Shown here: positions 51,450 to 61,032 of the stretch, in pieces | Layout of the letters: each line of letters opens with the position of its first letter | Numbering within the stretch: position 1 is the first letter of the stretch | Source of the DNA: WTGA01 sp965214055 | GTDB lineage: Bacteria; Pseudomonadota; Gammaproteobacteria; Arenicellales; Poriferihabitantaceae | Direction: 5' to 3' | DNA: 64,000 nucleotides | Assembly (NCBI GenBank): GCA_965214055.1 | Contig: OZ243931.1 | Coordinates: 248,001-312,000, forward strand | Translations under genes and position numbers: made by a program | The notes under the pieces: model-generated | Seen by the model: only the letters and a program-made list of their open reading frames with translations | What the model was told of the DNA's origin: nothing | The model's database searches: none

Positions 51450-52559
51450 ATGAGCGAAAAAGCATACACGCCCGGGGAACATCCTGACCTTCCGCCTCCC
51501 GCCAACCTCATTGGCCCGGTGGCATGGATACGGAAAAATCTGCTGTCCACGCCATCCAATATCATCATGACCGCATTGACGATCTGGTTCCTGTACGAAA
51601 CGATTCCAGCCGCCGTCAACTGGCTATTTCTGGATGCGGCCTTTACCGGAGAAAACCGCGACGAGTGTCGTGCCCAGGCCAGCGGAGCCTGCTGGGCATT
51701 CATCAGTGAAAGAATGAAACTGTTCACCTACGGGTTTTACCCCATTGAGGAACGATGGCGGGTCAATATCTCCTTTTTGTTGCTGATCGCCGCCATCGTG
51801 CCCGTATTGTTCGACAAGGTTCCCTTTCGCAAATTCGGACTTTATTTCTCCTGCGCCTTTCCATTTATTACCGCTTGGTTGCTGCTTGGTGGTTTTGGGC
51901 TGACCCCGGTCGAAACCGATAAATTCGGTGGATTCATGCTGACCCTGGTCATTGGCATCACCGGAATCGCTTTTTCGTTGCCAATCGGCATCCTACTGGC
52001 GTTGGGAAGACAGTCAAATCTGCCGATCATCCGGCTGTTTTCGGTTGGTTTTATTGAATTCATCCGCGGTGTGCCGCTGATTACGCTCCTGTTTGTCGCA
52101 TCCACCATGCTGAACTATTTCCTGCCGGCAGGCATGACCTTTGACCTGTTGCTGCGGGTGCTGATCATGGTGACCCTGTTTGCATCCGCTTATATGGCTG
52201 AAGTCATCCGGGGGGGCCTGCAGGCCATTCCCAAGGGCCAGTTCGAAGCGGCGGATGCCATGGGGCTCAAGTATTGGCCATCCATGCGACTTATCGTTCT
52301 TCCCCAGGCGTTGAAAATCTCCATTCCGAGCATTGTCAACACCTTTATCGGCCTGTACAAGGATACGACCCTGGTCATCATTATTGGACTGCTGGACCCG
52401 CTGGGCATCGGCAGAGCTTCCCTCGCAGATACCAAATGGACTGGACTTTCCACCGAGGTTTACCTGTTCGTCGCCATTTTCTTTTTCCTTTCATGCTTTG
52501 GGATGGCAAGGTATTCACTCTACCTGGAAAACAAGCTAAAAACAGACCACAAACGATAA
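51450..52559 (+). CDS. aapM: general L-amino acid ABC transporter permease
   Basis: 369 residues from ATG 51450; GGAGG at 51436-51440 decides this start over the in-frame TTG at 51426. First span TPSNIIMTALTIWFLYETIP, an extracytoplasmic loop with two cysteines (DECRAQASGACWAF), then the permease core with EFIRGVPLITLLF and coupling segment FEAADAMGLKYWPSMRLIVL. Partner of AapQ in the membrane channel. Confidence 0.94.
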   Translation: MSEKAYTPGEHPDLPPPANLIGPVAWIRKNLLSTPSNIIMTALTIWFLYETIPAAVNWLFLDAAFTGENRDECRAQASGACWAFISERMKLFTYGFYPIEERWRVNISFLLLIAAIVPVLFDKVPFRKFGLYFSCAFPFITAWLLLGGFGLTPVETDKFGGFMLTLVIGITGIAFSLPIGILLALGRQSNLPIIRLFSVGFIEFIRGVPLITLLFVASTMLNYFLPAGMTFDLLLRVLIMVTLFASAYMAEVIRGGLQAIPKGQFEAADAMGLKYWPSMRLIVLPQALKISIPSIVNTFIGLYKDTTLVIIIGLLDPLGIGRASLADTKWTGLSTEVYLFVAIFFFLSCFGMARYSLYLENKLKTDHKR

Positions 52560-52574
52560 ACGAGTCATAGAACA

Positions 52575-53339
52575 ATGAATGAACAAACAAATGCAAGCAG
52601 TGAAGACTATGCGATCATTATCCGGAACATGCATAAATGGTATGGTCAGTTCCATGTCCTGAAGAATGTCAACCTGCAGGTAACCCGTGGCGAGAAAATT
52701 GTGGTGTGCGGACCATCCGGGTCCGGGAAGTCCACCGTAATCCGGTGTATCAACCGCCTTGAAGAACACCAGGAAGGGGACATCATTGTGGATGGGACTG
52801 AATTGACCAACGACCTGAAAAATATTGAGGTGGTCCGCCGTGAAGTGGGGATGGTGTTTCAGCACTTCAATCTGTTTCCCCATTTGACGGTACTGGAAAA
52901 CTGCACACTGGCACCGATATGGGTTCGGAAAATGCCCAAACACGAAGCCGAGGAAATCGCAATGCAGTACCTGGGGCGGGTAAAGATTCCGGACCAGGCC
53001 AACAAATATCCGGGACAGCTCTCAGGCGGCCAGCAGCAACGGGTCGCCATCGCCCGCAGCCTGTGCATGAAGCCCAGGATCATGCTGTTCGACGAACCGA
53101 CCTCCGCCCTGGATCCTGAAATGATCAAGGAAGTGCTGGACGTCATGATCGAACTCGCCAATGAAGGCATGACCATGCTTTGTGTGACCCACGAAATGGG
53201 ATTTGCAAAGACAGTTGCCGACCGGGTGATCTTTATGGATGGCGGAGAAATCATTGAAGAAAACAGCCCGAATGAATTCTTCGACAATGCGCAGCATGAG
53301 CGCACGAAACTGTTCCTGTCCCAGATCCTCGAACACTAG
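52575..53339 (+). CDS. aapP: general L-amino acid ABC transporter ATP-binding protein
   Basis: 254 residues. Walker A GPSGSGKSTVIRCINRLEE, Q-loop VFQHFNLFPHLTVLEN, signature LSGGQQQRVAIARSLC, Walker B IMLFDEPTSALDPEM, H-loop CVTHEMGFA. It ends the aap operon, 15 bases after aapM. An inverted repeat starts 9 bases after the stop. Confidence 0.96.
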   Translation: MNEQTNASSEDYAIIIRNMHKWYGQFHVLKNVNLQVTRGEKIVVCGPSGSGKSTVIRCINRLEEHQEGDIIVDGTELTNDLKNIEVVRREVGMVFQHFNLFPHLTVLENCTLAPIWVRKMPKHEAEEIAMQYLGRVKIPDQANKYPGQLSGGQQQRVAIARSLCMKPRIMLFDEPTSALDPEMIKEVLDVMIELANEGMTMLCVTHEMGFAKTVADRVIFMDGGEIIEENSPNEFFDNAQHERTKLFLSQILEH

Positions 53340-53348
53340 GACATATCA

Positions 53349-53375
53349 CCCGTACCGGCCTGTTCCGGGTACGGG
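53349..53375. terminator. inverted repeat between convergent aapP and glycosylase genes
   Basis: CCCGTACC and GGTACGGG, an exact 8-base dyad with an 11-base loop, 9 bases after the aapP stop and 7 bases before the convergent stop. No T tract on the plus side beyond a TCCTGTTT. Probably a weak bidirectional terminator. Confidence 0.5.
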
Positions 53376-53382
53376 TCCTGTT

Positions 53383-54090
53383 TCAGCCGGGCGGGGCATC
53401 GGCATCCCCGGTTCCCCCGCCCGATGCCTCCCCCGATACCTCCAATGTGGTGGTCCCGTAATACTTCCACATCAGCAGGGCCACCGCGGTTTTATGAGGA
53501 GACCACGTTTCTGCAATCTCTCTGACCTGGTCCTTGCCTGGGCGACTTCGCATTTTCCGGTAACGTTGAACGGCAACCCGCAGGGCCAGGTCCCCGTCCG
53601 GGAATATATTCTTCCTGTCCAGGGCAAACATGGCGAAAATTTCCGCTGACCATTTCCCCAGGCCCCTGATTCTTGTGATCTCGGAGATGACTTCCCCGTC
53701 CGGGAGATGGGACAGCTCTTCAATGACCAGTTGTCGGGAAAGCATCGCTTCGGCAAGGCCCCGTATATAATTGACTTTTCTTTCGGACAGCCCGCAAGCA
53801 CGTAACCTTTCCACGCTCCGATTTCTGATTTTTTCCGGTGTGACCGTCCCCCTGCATGCCTGCTCCAGCCGGTGCCAGATTGCCGCCGCCGCCCGCGTAG
53901 ACAATTGTTGTGCATTGATGATCTGGACCAGCGTGGAAAAATCCGGCGGCCGACGACGAGGTTCGGGATATCCAACCCGGTCCAGGATGCCGTACAGGTG
54001 CGGGTCCAGCTGACAGGCCTGATCCAGTTCGGATTGAAGTGCTTCCCGATCCCTGGAATTGTCCCCGGGTTCCATCGATTGATTCCTCAA
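53383..54090 (-). CDS. HhH-GPD DNA-3-methyladenine glycosylase, AlkA-like
   Basis: Base-excision repair enzyme removing alkylated purines. 235 residues. Helix-hairpin-helix ITRIRGLGKWSAEIFAMFAL (about 140-160), followed by the catalytic Asp segment NIFPDGDLALRVAVQRY (about 165-180). Residues about 50-75 (LVQIINAQQLSTRAAAAIW) match the DNA-glycosylase core. It lacks the N-terminal domain of E. coli AlkA, like yeast Mag1-type enzymes, and has no FeS cysteines. Convergent with aapP. Confidence 0.92.
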   Translation of the reverse strand: MRNQSMEPGDNSRDREALQSELDQACQLDPHLYGILDRVGYPEPRRRPPDFSTLVQIINAQQLSTRAAAAIWHRLEQACRGTVTPEKIRNRSVERLRACGLSERKVNYIRGLAEAMLSRQLVIEELSHLPDGEVISEITRIRGLGKWSAEIFAMFALDRKNIFPDGDLALRVAVQRYRKMRSRPGKDQVREIAETWSPHKTAVALLMWKYYGTTTLEVSGEASGGGTGDADAPPG

Positions 54091-54218
54091 ATTGATTTAA
54101 AATAGAAAGCCATGGGAAGTTTCCCCCCTGGAACCGGGGCAGACGCTCCCGTGCTACCATCGGGAAAATACAATTGGGGACCTGCCCCGGCCAACAGAAC
54201 TGAAGTATACGGAAAAAT

Positions 54219-54902
54219 ATGATGCGGGTATTGATAATCGAAGACGATGAATCCACGGCGACCTATATCCAGAAAGGATTGCAGGAGGTTGGGCACATGG
54301 CAGACATCGCTGTAAACGGCGATGCCGGACTTTCCATGGCCAGCAACGAAAACTACCAGGCCCTGATTGTTGACCGCATGTTGCCCCGGATGGATGGGTT
54401 GACGGTGATTTCCACCCTGCGTGCACAGAAAAACCATACCCCGGCCCTGGTCCTGAGCGCACTGGGGGATGTCGATGACCGGGTAGAAGGATTGAAAGCG
54501 GGGGGAGATGATTATCTCACCAAGCCGTTCGCATTTTCGGAATTGCTGGCCCGCCTGGATGCGTTGTCAAGGAGAACCATGATGGAAGTACAGGAGACCA
54601 CCCTGGTCGTCGGGGACCTGGAGATGGATTTGCTGAGCCGGGAGGTCAAGCGCAACGATACCCTTATCGACCTGCAGCCCAGAGAATTCCGCCTGCTGAA
54701 ATACCTCATGGAGCATAGCAACCAGGTTGTCACGCGCACCATGTTGCTTGAAAACGTATGGGACTATAATTTTGATCCCCAGACCAATGTAATCGACGTT
54801 CACATCAGTCGGTTACGCAGCAAGATCGATAAAAATTTCGACTCCCCCCTACTGGATACCGTGCGTGGAGCAGGATACATTTTACGTGCAACAAAAACGT
54901 AA
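54219..54902 (+). CDS. OmpR-family response regulator
   Basis: 227 residues. Receiver domain 1-115 with phosphoacceptor Asp52 in ALIVDRMLPRMDG and Lys102 in YLTKPFAF; winged-helix output domain about 130-225 (DLQPREFRLLKYLMEHSNQ, NVIDVHISRLRSKID). It overlaps the histidine kinase gene by 17 bases, so the two are translated together. Order and kinase type resemble heavy-metal or envelope-stress systems (CusR/QseB-like), but the stimulus is unknown. Confidence 0.95.
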   Translation: MMRVLIIEDDESTATYIQKGLQEVGHMADIAVNGDAGLSMASNENYQALIVDRMLPRMDGLTVISTLRAQKNHTPALVLSALGDVDDRVEGLKAGGDDYLTKPFAFSELLARLDALSRRTMMEVQETTLVVGDLEMDLLSREVKRNDTLIDLQPREFRLLKYLMEHSNQVVTRTMLLENVWDYNFDPQTNVIDVHISRLRSKIDKNFDSPLLDTVRGAGYILRATKT

Positions 54903-56340
54903 CCTATTCCACAGCTATACCCTGAGACTGGCGTTACTCTACGCCTTTATTTTCAGTACATCCACCCTGCTGCTGCTTTATTTTTTCTATGTGTTTACGG
55001 CGTCGTACATGACGCAGCAGATGGATGACACCATTGAGGCTGAGATCCAGGGCCTGGCCGAACAGTACCAGGAAAACGGAATTCAGGGATTGAAGACTCT
55101 CATCAAAGAACGGGTGGAGCGGGAACAGGGGGCCTGGAACTCCTCCATCTATCTGCTGGCTTCCTACACACTGGTGCCCCTGGAGGGCAACCTGAACCGC
55201 TGGCCCACCGAGGCAACCACGTCAATCGACCAGGACTGGATTGAATTTGACCTGATTTTCAACGAACCCATCAATGAAACTCATACCGCCAGGGCCAAGA
55301 TTTTCAAGCTACCTGAAAATTATGGTTTGCTGGTGGGCCGGGACATTCACCAGTTAACCGAAGCCAAGAGAAGAATCATCCAGGCGTTGACATGGGGGCT
55401 GGGAATCATGGCATTTCTGGCGTTCGCAGGAGGATTCGTGCTCAGCCGCCGGACCGTCCGAAAGATTGAACGCATCAATCAAACGGCACAAAGCATCATG
55501 TCCGGTGATCTTTCACGCAGGGTCCAGACCACGGGGCGTAACGACGACCTGGACCAGGTTGCGTACAACCTCAATCAAATGCTGGACAGGATTCAAATGT
55601 TGATGGAAGATATCCGAAGGGTGTCCGATAACATTGCCCATGATTTGCGAACTCCCCTGGCGAGACTCCGCCAGCACCTGGAAGAAGCCCGATTACAGGC
55701 GGCCCCGGGGTCAAACTCTGCAGTGAAACTGGAACAGTCCATACAGGAGTCGGACTCTTTATTGACCACTTTCAATGCCTTGCTGAGAATTGCACGAATC
55801 GAAGCCGGCCAGGTCCGGGCAGGGTTCATCGGGATCGATTTCAATATGCTCCTTGATGATGTCGTTGAATTTTATGAACCTCTGGTCGAGGAAAAAAACC
55901 AGACCCTTGAAACGACCTATGAAACCGGAGTCCGGTCCCAGGGTGACCGGGACCTGCTGTTTCAGGCTTTCGCCAACGTGATTGAAAACGCGATCAAGTA
56001 TACCCCTGACAATGGCCACCTGTCCGTTTCCCTCACCAGGCTGAATACGGATCTGGAGGTCACCATTGCAGACAATGGCCCGGGAATTCCTGTTTCGGAA
56101 CGCGAAAAGGTATTTCGGCGGTTTTATCGCCTCGACCAAAGTCGAAGCGGCAGCGGAAATGGCCTGGGACTCAGCATGGTATCCGCCGTGATTTCCCTGC
56201 ACGGCGGCAGGATCACCCTTGAAGACAACCATCCCGGGCTCCGCACAGTCATCCGGATACCCCTGGTCGACGCCACTGCGTCAGCGCCATCAGGGGCCGA
56301 AGAAAACGGGTCACCCCGGATCAGCGGGGGAAAAGCGTGA
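54886..56340 (+). CDS. sensor histidine kinase
   Basis: 484 residues from GTG 54886; GTG 54865 would add 7. Two membrane spans (about 11-33 and 162-184) flank a 130-residue periplasmic sensor domain. A HAMP domain follows, then the H-box VSDNIAHDLRTPLARLRQHL, N-box NVIENAIKYTPDNG, G1 IADNGPGIPV and G2 GNGLGLSMV. Cognate partner of the upstream regulator. No second output gene is adjacent. Confidence 0.93.
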   Translation: MQQKRNLFHSYTLRLALLYAFIFSTSTLLLLYFFYVFTASYMTQQMDDTIEAEIQGLAEQYQENGIQGLKTLIKERVEREQGAWNSSIYLLASYTLVPLEGNLNRWPTEATTSIDQDWIEFDLIFNEPINETHTARAKIFKLPENYGLLVGRDIHQLTEAKRRIIQALTWGLGIMAFLAFAGGFVLSRRTVRKIERINQTAQSIMSGDLSRRVQTTGRNDDLDQVAYNLNQMLDRIQMLMEDIRRVSDNIAHDLRTPLARLRQHLEEARLQAAPGSNSAVKLEQSIQESDSLLTTFNALLRIARIEAGQVRAGFIGIDFNMLLDDVVEFYEPLVEEKNQTLETTYETGVRSQGDRDLLFQAFANVIENAIKYTPDNGHLSVSLTRLNTDLEVTIADNGPGIPVSEREKVFRRFYRLDQSRSGSGNGLGLSMVSAVISLHGGRITLEDNHPGLRTVIRIPLVDATASAPSGAEENGSPRISGGKA

Positions 56341-56438
56341 AACCTCGCACCGGGGGGGGAAGGCCGGGTCAACCATTGCCGGAAGCGAGTGGGCACTGCC
56401 GGGGTATTGCGTCCCTGAACCTAAACTGAACCGCCCTT

Positions 56439-56954
56439 TTAATTTTTATTGTCTTCCACCAGGTCCACCAAGGCAGACAGGTTCAGGCTTTGAATGATCT
56501 GGTCGATTTCAAGCTTTGCAAACTGGTTGACCCCCACCAGAACCAGAATGATCAACACGAGTATCCATACGATTGTTTTGAATACCCGCCGGCCTCCGGA
56601 TTTTTTTGTTTGTACTGTCTCGCGACTCCTGCTTTTGGCCATTGATTTCGAGGAGGCAATGTTCTGGAGCTGTTCCGGCACGAGGTCGACACTGGCCAGA
56701 ACATCATCCGGATCAAGGCGCAGTAAACCGGCATAGGATCTCAAATAACCCTTGGAAAAGGTATAGCCGGGCAGGCTCTCATAGTCATCCCTTTCCAGCG
56801 CCTTGATGGAATGGACGCTTAAATTGAGGTGCCCGGCGACTTCTTCAACACTGAGCCCATAGGCAATCCTGGCTTCAGCCAGCTTCTTACCGGCAGTCAG
56901 AACGTTGTTTTTTCCTGGTACCAGTTCCGGGTCTCCGGTTTCGCGCTCAACCAT
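56439..56954 (-). CDS. RodZ-like helix-turn-helix membrane protein, short form
   Basis: 171 residues. N-terminal Cro/CI-type HTH as in RodZ (about 20-85: KLAEARIAYGLSVEEVAGHL, SIKALERDDYESLPGYTF, KGYLRSYAGLLRL). A basic juxtamembrane region (SKSMAKSRSRETVQTKKSGG) and one membrane span (about 127-148) follow, then only about 25 residues. The beta-rich periplasmic domain of standard RodZ (total about 300 residues) is missing. It could still bind MreB through its HTH. Divergently situated relative to the kinase and upstream in strand order of nothing conserved; the usual ispG/pilF neighbours are absent. Confidence 0.8.
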   Translation of the reverse strand: MVERETGDPELVPGKNNVLTAGKKLAEARIAYGLSVEEVAGHLNLSVHSIKALERDDYESLPGYTFSKGYLRSYAGLLRLDPDDVLASVDLVPEQLQNIASSKSMAKSRSRETVQTKKSGGRRVFKTIVWILVLIILVLVGVNQFAKLEIDQIIQSLNLSALVDLVEDNKN

Positions 56955-57196
56955 CGGTGCTCAATTGGAATATAATTGTTCTGAATCCTACAACGTATTA
57001 TGCACCGAACGGCACCCGGTCTACGTCTTCTTCCACACGCTCACCGTTCCCTCTGCATTCAACTGCATAGCATTCAGTATGATAGCGTCAAACCCGGAAA
57101 AATAGCAACCTGCTCACACCGCCGCCCAAGAGCCCAAACCAGTTCCCCTTCTTCGCTGCCCTTTCCATGGGGACAGGCCTGGGACAGCGGCCAGCG

Positions 57197-59278
57197 TTAT
57201 TCAACTGCTTTCATACTGAGCCGGACCCGACCCTGCTTGTCGACTTCCAGGACCTTGACCTTGACCCGGTCTCCTTCCTTGAGCACATCACTGACCTGGT
57301 TCACCCGGGAGTTTGATATCTGGGAAATATGCACAAGGCCATCCCGACCGGGCAAAATATTCACGAATGCACCGAAATCCATCAGTCGAACCACTTTTCC
57401 GTTATAGATGGCATTTACTTCAACATCTGCAGTGATTTGCTCAATCCTGCGAATGGCTTCCTGGGCGGCTGCATTGTCGGTGGAGGCGATTTTAATGATG
57501 CCGTCATCATTGATATCGATGTTTACCCCGGTTTCTTCTGAAATCGATCGAACCACCGAACCCCCTTTTCCGATGACATCCCGAATCTTTTCAGGGTTAA
57601 TGCTGATGCTGACAATCCGGGGCGCGAACTCCGACATTTCAGCACGGGGTTCGGTGATCACCCTGTTCATTTCTCCCAGAATATGCAATCGGCCCTCTTT
57701 GGCCTGGTCCAGTGCTGTCTCCATGATTTCCCGGGTAATCCCGTCTATCTTGATATCCATCTGCAATGCGGTAATCCCGTCCGCGGTCCCGGCAACCTTG
57801 AAATCCATGTCTCCAAGGTGATCCTCATCCCCCAGAATATCGGTCAGCACGGCAAATTCATCGCCTTCCTTGATCAGACCCATGGCCACCCCCGCAACCG
57901 GCGCCTTGGTCAACACCCCCGCATCCATCAGCGCCAGGCTGGTGCCGCAGACCGTAGCCATGGAACTGGATCCGTTGGATTCGGTGACTTCGGAAACAAT
58001 GCGTATGGTATAGGGGAAATCGTCGCCACTTGGAATCACTGCATTGACGCCTCTCTTGGCCAGTTTCCCATGACCGATTTCCCGGCGTTTCGGGGAACCC
58101 ACCCGACCCGTTTCTCCCACGCAGTAAGGGGGGAAGTTGTAGTGGAGCATAAACCGGTCCCGGTAGTCCCCGTCGAGTGCGTCGATGATCTGGGAATCCC
58201 TTTCGGTGCCCAGTGTGGCCACCACCAGTGCCTGGGTTTCCCCTCTCGTGAACTTTGCTGACCCATGGGTTCGTGGAAGAACGCCGGTTTCAACACTGAT
58301 CCCCCGGACTGTCCGGGTGTCCCGGCCGTCAATCCTGGGATTTCCGGCCAATATGCTTCCCCGTACGAACTGTTTCTCAAGAGCCTTGATCTCTGCGATG
58401 ACCCGGGAGGCCTTGTCGTCTTCACTGCCCACCGGGCAAAGTGCTGAAACAACCCGGTCCTTGACCTCAGCAACTGCCAGCTGTCTCTGGACCTTGTCGG
58501 AAATCCGGTACGCATTGGCAATGCCATCTCCCACAGCCTGCGCCACACTGTCTGCCAGAATCTGGTCGTGTTCTTTCCGGGCGTACTCCCACTTGTCTTT
58601 TCCGGCCTCCTGGCCAAGTTCCTTCACAACCCGAATGACAGCCTGACTTTGCTCATGACCGTATATGACGGCCCCAAGCATTTGTTCTTCAGTCAGGATA
58701 TCAGCTTCAGATTCGACCATGAGAACGGCACTCTGTGTTCCCGCGACGACCAGGTTGAGTGCCGATTTTTCGGCCAGAGTGCTGGCATCGGGGTTGAGAA
58801 CATATTCTCCATCCACGTACCCCACCCGGGCAGCACCGATGGGGCCATTGAAGGGCAGGCCGGAGATTTCCAGTGCCGCAGAGGTCCCGATCAATGCGAT
58901 GATGTCGGGATTGATCTCAGGATCAATGGAAACCACCGTGACGATCACCTGGACCTCATTGCGGAACCCGTCCGGAAACAATGGCCGAATGGGCCGGTCG
59001 ATGAGGCGGCAGGTCAAAATCGCATTCTCCGATGGCCTGCCTTCGCGCTTAAAAAAACCGCCGGGGATTTTACCGGCGGCGTAACTTCTTTCCTCGTACT
59101 CGACGGTCAGCGGAAAGAAGTCCTGGTTCGACGCCTCCTTTCTGCCAACAACCGTCACCAGCACAACGGTATCCCCCATGCTCGCCAGCACCGCGCCATG
59201 GGCCTGTCTGGCAATGGCGCCCGTTTCGAGACGCACCTCATGCTGTCCGTATTGAAAAGTCTTCACTACTTTACTCAC
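57197..59278 (-). CDS. pnp: polyribonucleotide nucleotidyltransferase
   Basis: Phosphorolytic 3'-5' exoribonuclease of the degradosome. 693 residues: two RNase PH domains (about 10-230 and 310-540), a KH domain (about 555-615: KIRDVIGKGGSVVRSISEET) and an S1 domain (about 620-690: GFAVNI-type reading FGAFVNILPGRDGLVHISQI). Directly downstream of rpsO, as in nearly all proteobacteria, with 26 bases between them. Autoregulation by cleavage of the rpsO-pnp leader is known in E. coli; the elements were not identified here. Confidence 0.98.
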   Translation of the reverse strand: MSKVVKTFQYGQHEVRLETGAIARQAHGAVLASMGDTVVLVTVVGRKEASNQDFFPLTVEYEERSYAAGKIPGGFFKREGRPSENAILTCRLIDRPIRPLFPDGFRNEVQVIVTVVSIDPEINPDIIALIGTSAALEISGLPFNGPIGAARVGYVDGEYVLNPDASTLAEKSALNLVVAGTQSAVLMVESEADILTEEQMLGAVIYGHEQSQAVIRVVKELGQEAGKDKWEYARKEHDQILADSVAQAVGDGIANAYRISDKVQRQLAVAEVKDRVVSALCPVGSEDDKASRVIAEIKALEKQFVRGSILAGNPRIDGRDTRTVRGISVETGVLPRTHGSAKFTRGETQALVVATLGTERDSQIIDALDGDYRDRFMLHYNFPPYCVGETGRVGSPKRREIGHGKLAKRGVNAVIPSGDDFPYTIRIVSEVTESNGSSSMATVCGTSLALMDAGVLTKAPVAGVAMGLIKEGDEFAVLTDILGDEDHLGDMDFKVAGTADGITALQMDIKIDGITREIMETALDQAKEGRLHILGEMNRVITEPRAEMSEFAPRIVSISINPEKIRDVIGKGGSVVRSISEETGVNIDINDDGIIKIASTDNAAAQEAIRRIEQITADVEVNAIYNGKVVRLMDFGAFVNILPGRDGLVHISQISNSRVNQVSDVLKEGDRVKVKVLEVDKQGRVRLSMKAVE

Positions 59279-59304
59279 TTTTTATTCTCCTGTTCGGTTC
59301 ACGA

Positions 59305-59574
59305 TTACTTGCGCAAGCCAAGCTTGCCAATCAACGCCCTATAGCGCTCTATGTCTGTTTTTTTCAGGTAACTCAATAGTTTCCGTCTATGGTTTACCAG
59401 TCTGAGCAGCCCCTGTCGGGAGTGATGGTCATGGATGTGAGTTTTGAAATGATCAGAAAGGTCCTGGATTCGGGCAGTCATCAATGCAATCTGGACTTCC
59501 GGAGACCCGGTATCCTCCTTGCCACGCTGGTGTTCCCTGATTACCGTGGCTTTGTCTTCGGCAGTTAAGGCCAT
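59305..59574 (-). CDS. rpsO: 30S ribosomal protein S15
   Basis: 89 residues from ATG 59574 (MALTAEDKATVIREHQ), the universal start and length; the open frame extends upstream without reason. DTGSPEVQIALMTARI and HSRQGLLRLVNHRRKLLSYL are diagnostic. Binds 16S rRNA early in 30S assembly. Upstream truB/rbfA/infB, usual in gammaproteobacteria, are not present; accessory DNA starts about 300 bases away. Confidence 0.98.
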   Translation of the reverse strand: MALTAEDKATVIREHQRGKEDTGSPEVQIALMTARIQDLSDHFKTHIHDHHSRQGLLRLVNHRRKLLSYLKKTDIERYRALIGKLGLRK

Positions 59575-59888
59575 ATTTTCCTCTGTATCTCTGTAATGTA
59601 TTACCTGTGTCGAAGTGAGCCCTTCAGTCATTACCGGATCGATACCAGATCAATGATATCGGCCCTGGTAAAAACTGAACATCATGAAGATTGGCCAATG
59701 CTGTCAATTTCCCTGGCAAACCTCGAAACACCGTATCCCCGTTGTCGGGGCGGCCTATTCTATCCACCTCACTGCCAACCTACAACCCCAAATTTCCCAT
59801 TTGTTCCCGACATATCCATAACAATATTTTTGCACACTAACACTGAATAATGTTGTCATGCACCATGATGTTAGAAAGAAACCACGAA

Positions 59889-60875
59889 ATGCTGACCATG
59901 CCTGTCACCGCCGTGCTGCAGCGCTACCTCGAAGATACCCTTCACGCCCCCGCAAGGGTCGACGCACTCGAATGTCCACCGGGCCTCCCCTCGTTTCTTT
60001 CCCGCATGTACCGCCTCCACGAAGGCCGCATAGCGGAAAGGCGATGCATCTTCCTCGCCACCGTCGACAACCCCGCCACGCCATCCGGCATCGCAAAACA
60101 TGTTGCCCTGGTCCGTGGTGCCGTGGACGCAATCGTCGTCTTCGTCGCGCCATGGCTGAGCGCACACAACCGCTCCCGCCTCATCGGACACGGCGTCCCG
60201 TTCGTCGTGCCCGGCAAGCAGCTCTATGTTCCAGACCTCGCGATGGACCTGCGTGAACGTTTTCCCACTCCGAAGCCACGCCCCACAACTGGGCTCTCGC
60301 CAGCATCTCAGGCAGTCCTGTTCCATCGTCTCCTGGGGCTGGATGAAACGGCGACAACCCCTACTCTCATCGCCACGCAGTTGCACTACTCCGTGATGTT
60401 GATCAGCCGAGCGTTCGATGATCTGGTCAATGCCGGGCTTGCCCGTTCCGAGAGACACGGCAAAGAGCGGCGCATTCGGTTCAAGACCGAAGGCAGACAA
60501 CTGTTCGATGCCTCCCACGATCTGCTACGAAGCCCGGTACGTACCGAAAAGTTTATCCGGCACCTTAGCGCCGCTCCACCGTTGAAACATGCCGGCGCGA
60601 GTGCACTCTCGGAATTGACCAGCTTGTCTTCACCGTCGCTGAAGGTTTTCGCGGTTGCAGCCCGCGATTGGAAAGCTGTCGCCCAGACCCACGAGCTCGA
60701 AGAGACCGATCGGGACCAGGCGTCCAGTATCATGGAAACCTGGTCCTATGACCCGGCTACCTTGTCTGCCGGGCAAACCGTAGATCCGCTGTCTCTCTAC
60801 ACCCAGTTCCACGATCACTGCCAAGAGCGCGTTTCCATGGCGGCGGAACGACTGCTGGATAGAATGCGGTGGTAA
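59889..60875 (+). CDS. winged-helix protein of a degraded nucleotidyltransferase (AbiEii-type) locus
   Basis: 328 residues from ATG 59889; starts at 59850 (TTG), 59862 and 59865 are possible. Residues about 1-105 form an unassigned alpha/beta domain. Residues about 125-185 (TTPTLIATQLHYSVMLISRA, NAGLARSERHGKERRIRF) look like a MarR-type winged helix. It overlaps the start of a truncated nucleotidyltransferase by 7 bases, the arrangement of a two-gene toxin-antitoxin-like pair, so it may be the regulatory or antitoxin partner. Not a textbook AbiEi. Confidence 0.65.
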   Translation: MLTMPVTAVLQRYLEDTLHAPARVDALECPPGLPSFLSRMYRLHEGRIAERRCIFLATVDNPATPSGIAKHVALVRGAVDAIVVFVAPWLSAHNRSRLIGHGVPFVVPGKQLYVPDLAMDLRERFPTPKPRPTTGLSPASQAVLFHRLLGLDETATTPTLIATQLHYSVMLISRAFDDLVNAGLARSERHGKERRIRFKTEGRQLFDASHDLLRSPVRTEKFIRHLSAAPPLKHAGASALSELTSLSSPSLKVFAVAARDWKAVAQTHELEETDRDQASSIMETWSYDPATLSAGQTVDPLSLYTQFHDHCQERVSMAAERLLDRMRW

Positions 60876-60964
60876 CCGGAATCGACAGGTTTCGCGAACA
60901 TTTCGCAGCCCACGAGGATCAATACGTCATCATCGGCGGCACCGCTTTCGATCTGCTGACATAG
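60869..60964 (+). pseudogene. 5' fragment of AbiEii/MNT-like nucleotidyltransferase
   Basis: From GTG 60869, 31 codons read VVTGIDRFREHFAAHEDQYV, then IIGGTAFDLLT, followed by TAG. IIGGTA matches the GG(T/S) beginning of the nucleotidyltransferase catalytic loop of AbiEii/DUF1814-like toxins, which should run for roughly 200 further residues including the acidic triad. Everything after the loop is gone, so the toxin or effector is lost while its partner remains intact. Confidence 0.6.
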
Positions 60965-61032
60965 AAGGAAGTGACCCACTCGCCGCCTCCAGTCCCATTC
61001 TGATTGTACCCCAAAGCTTCCTCAGCCCAACA

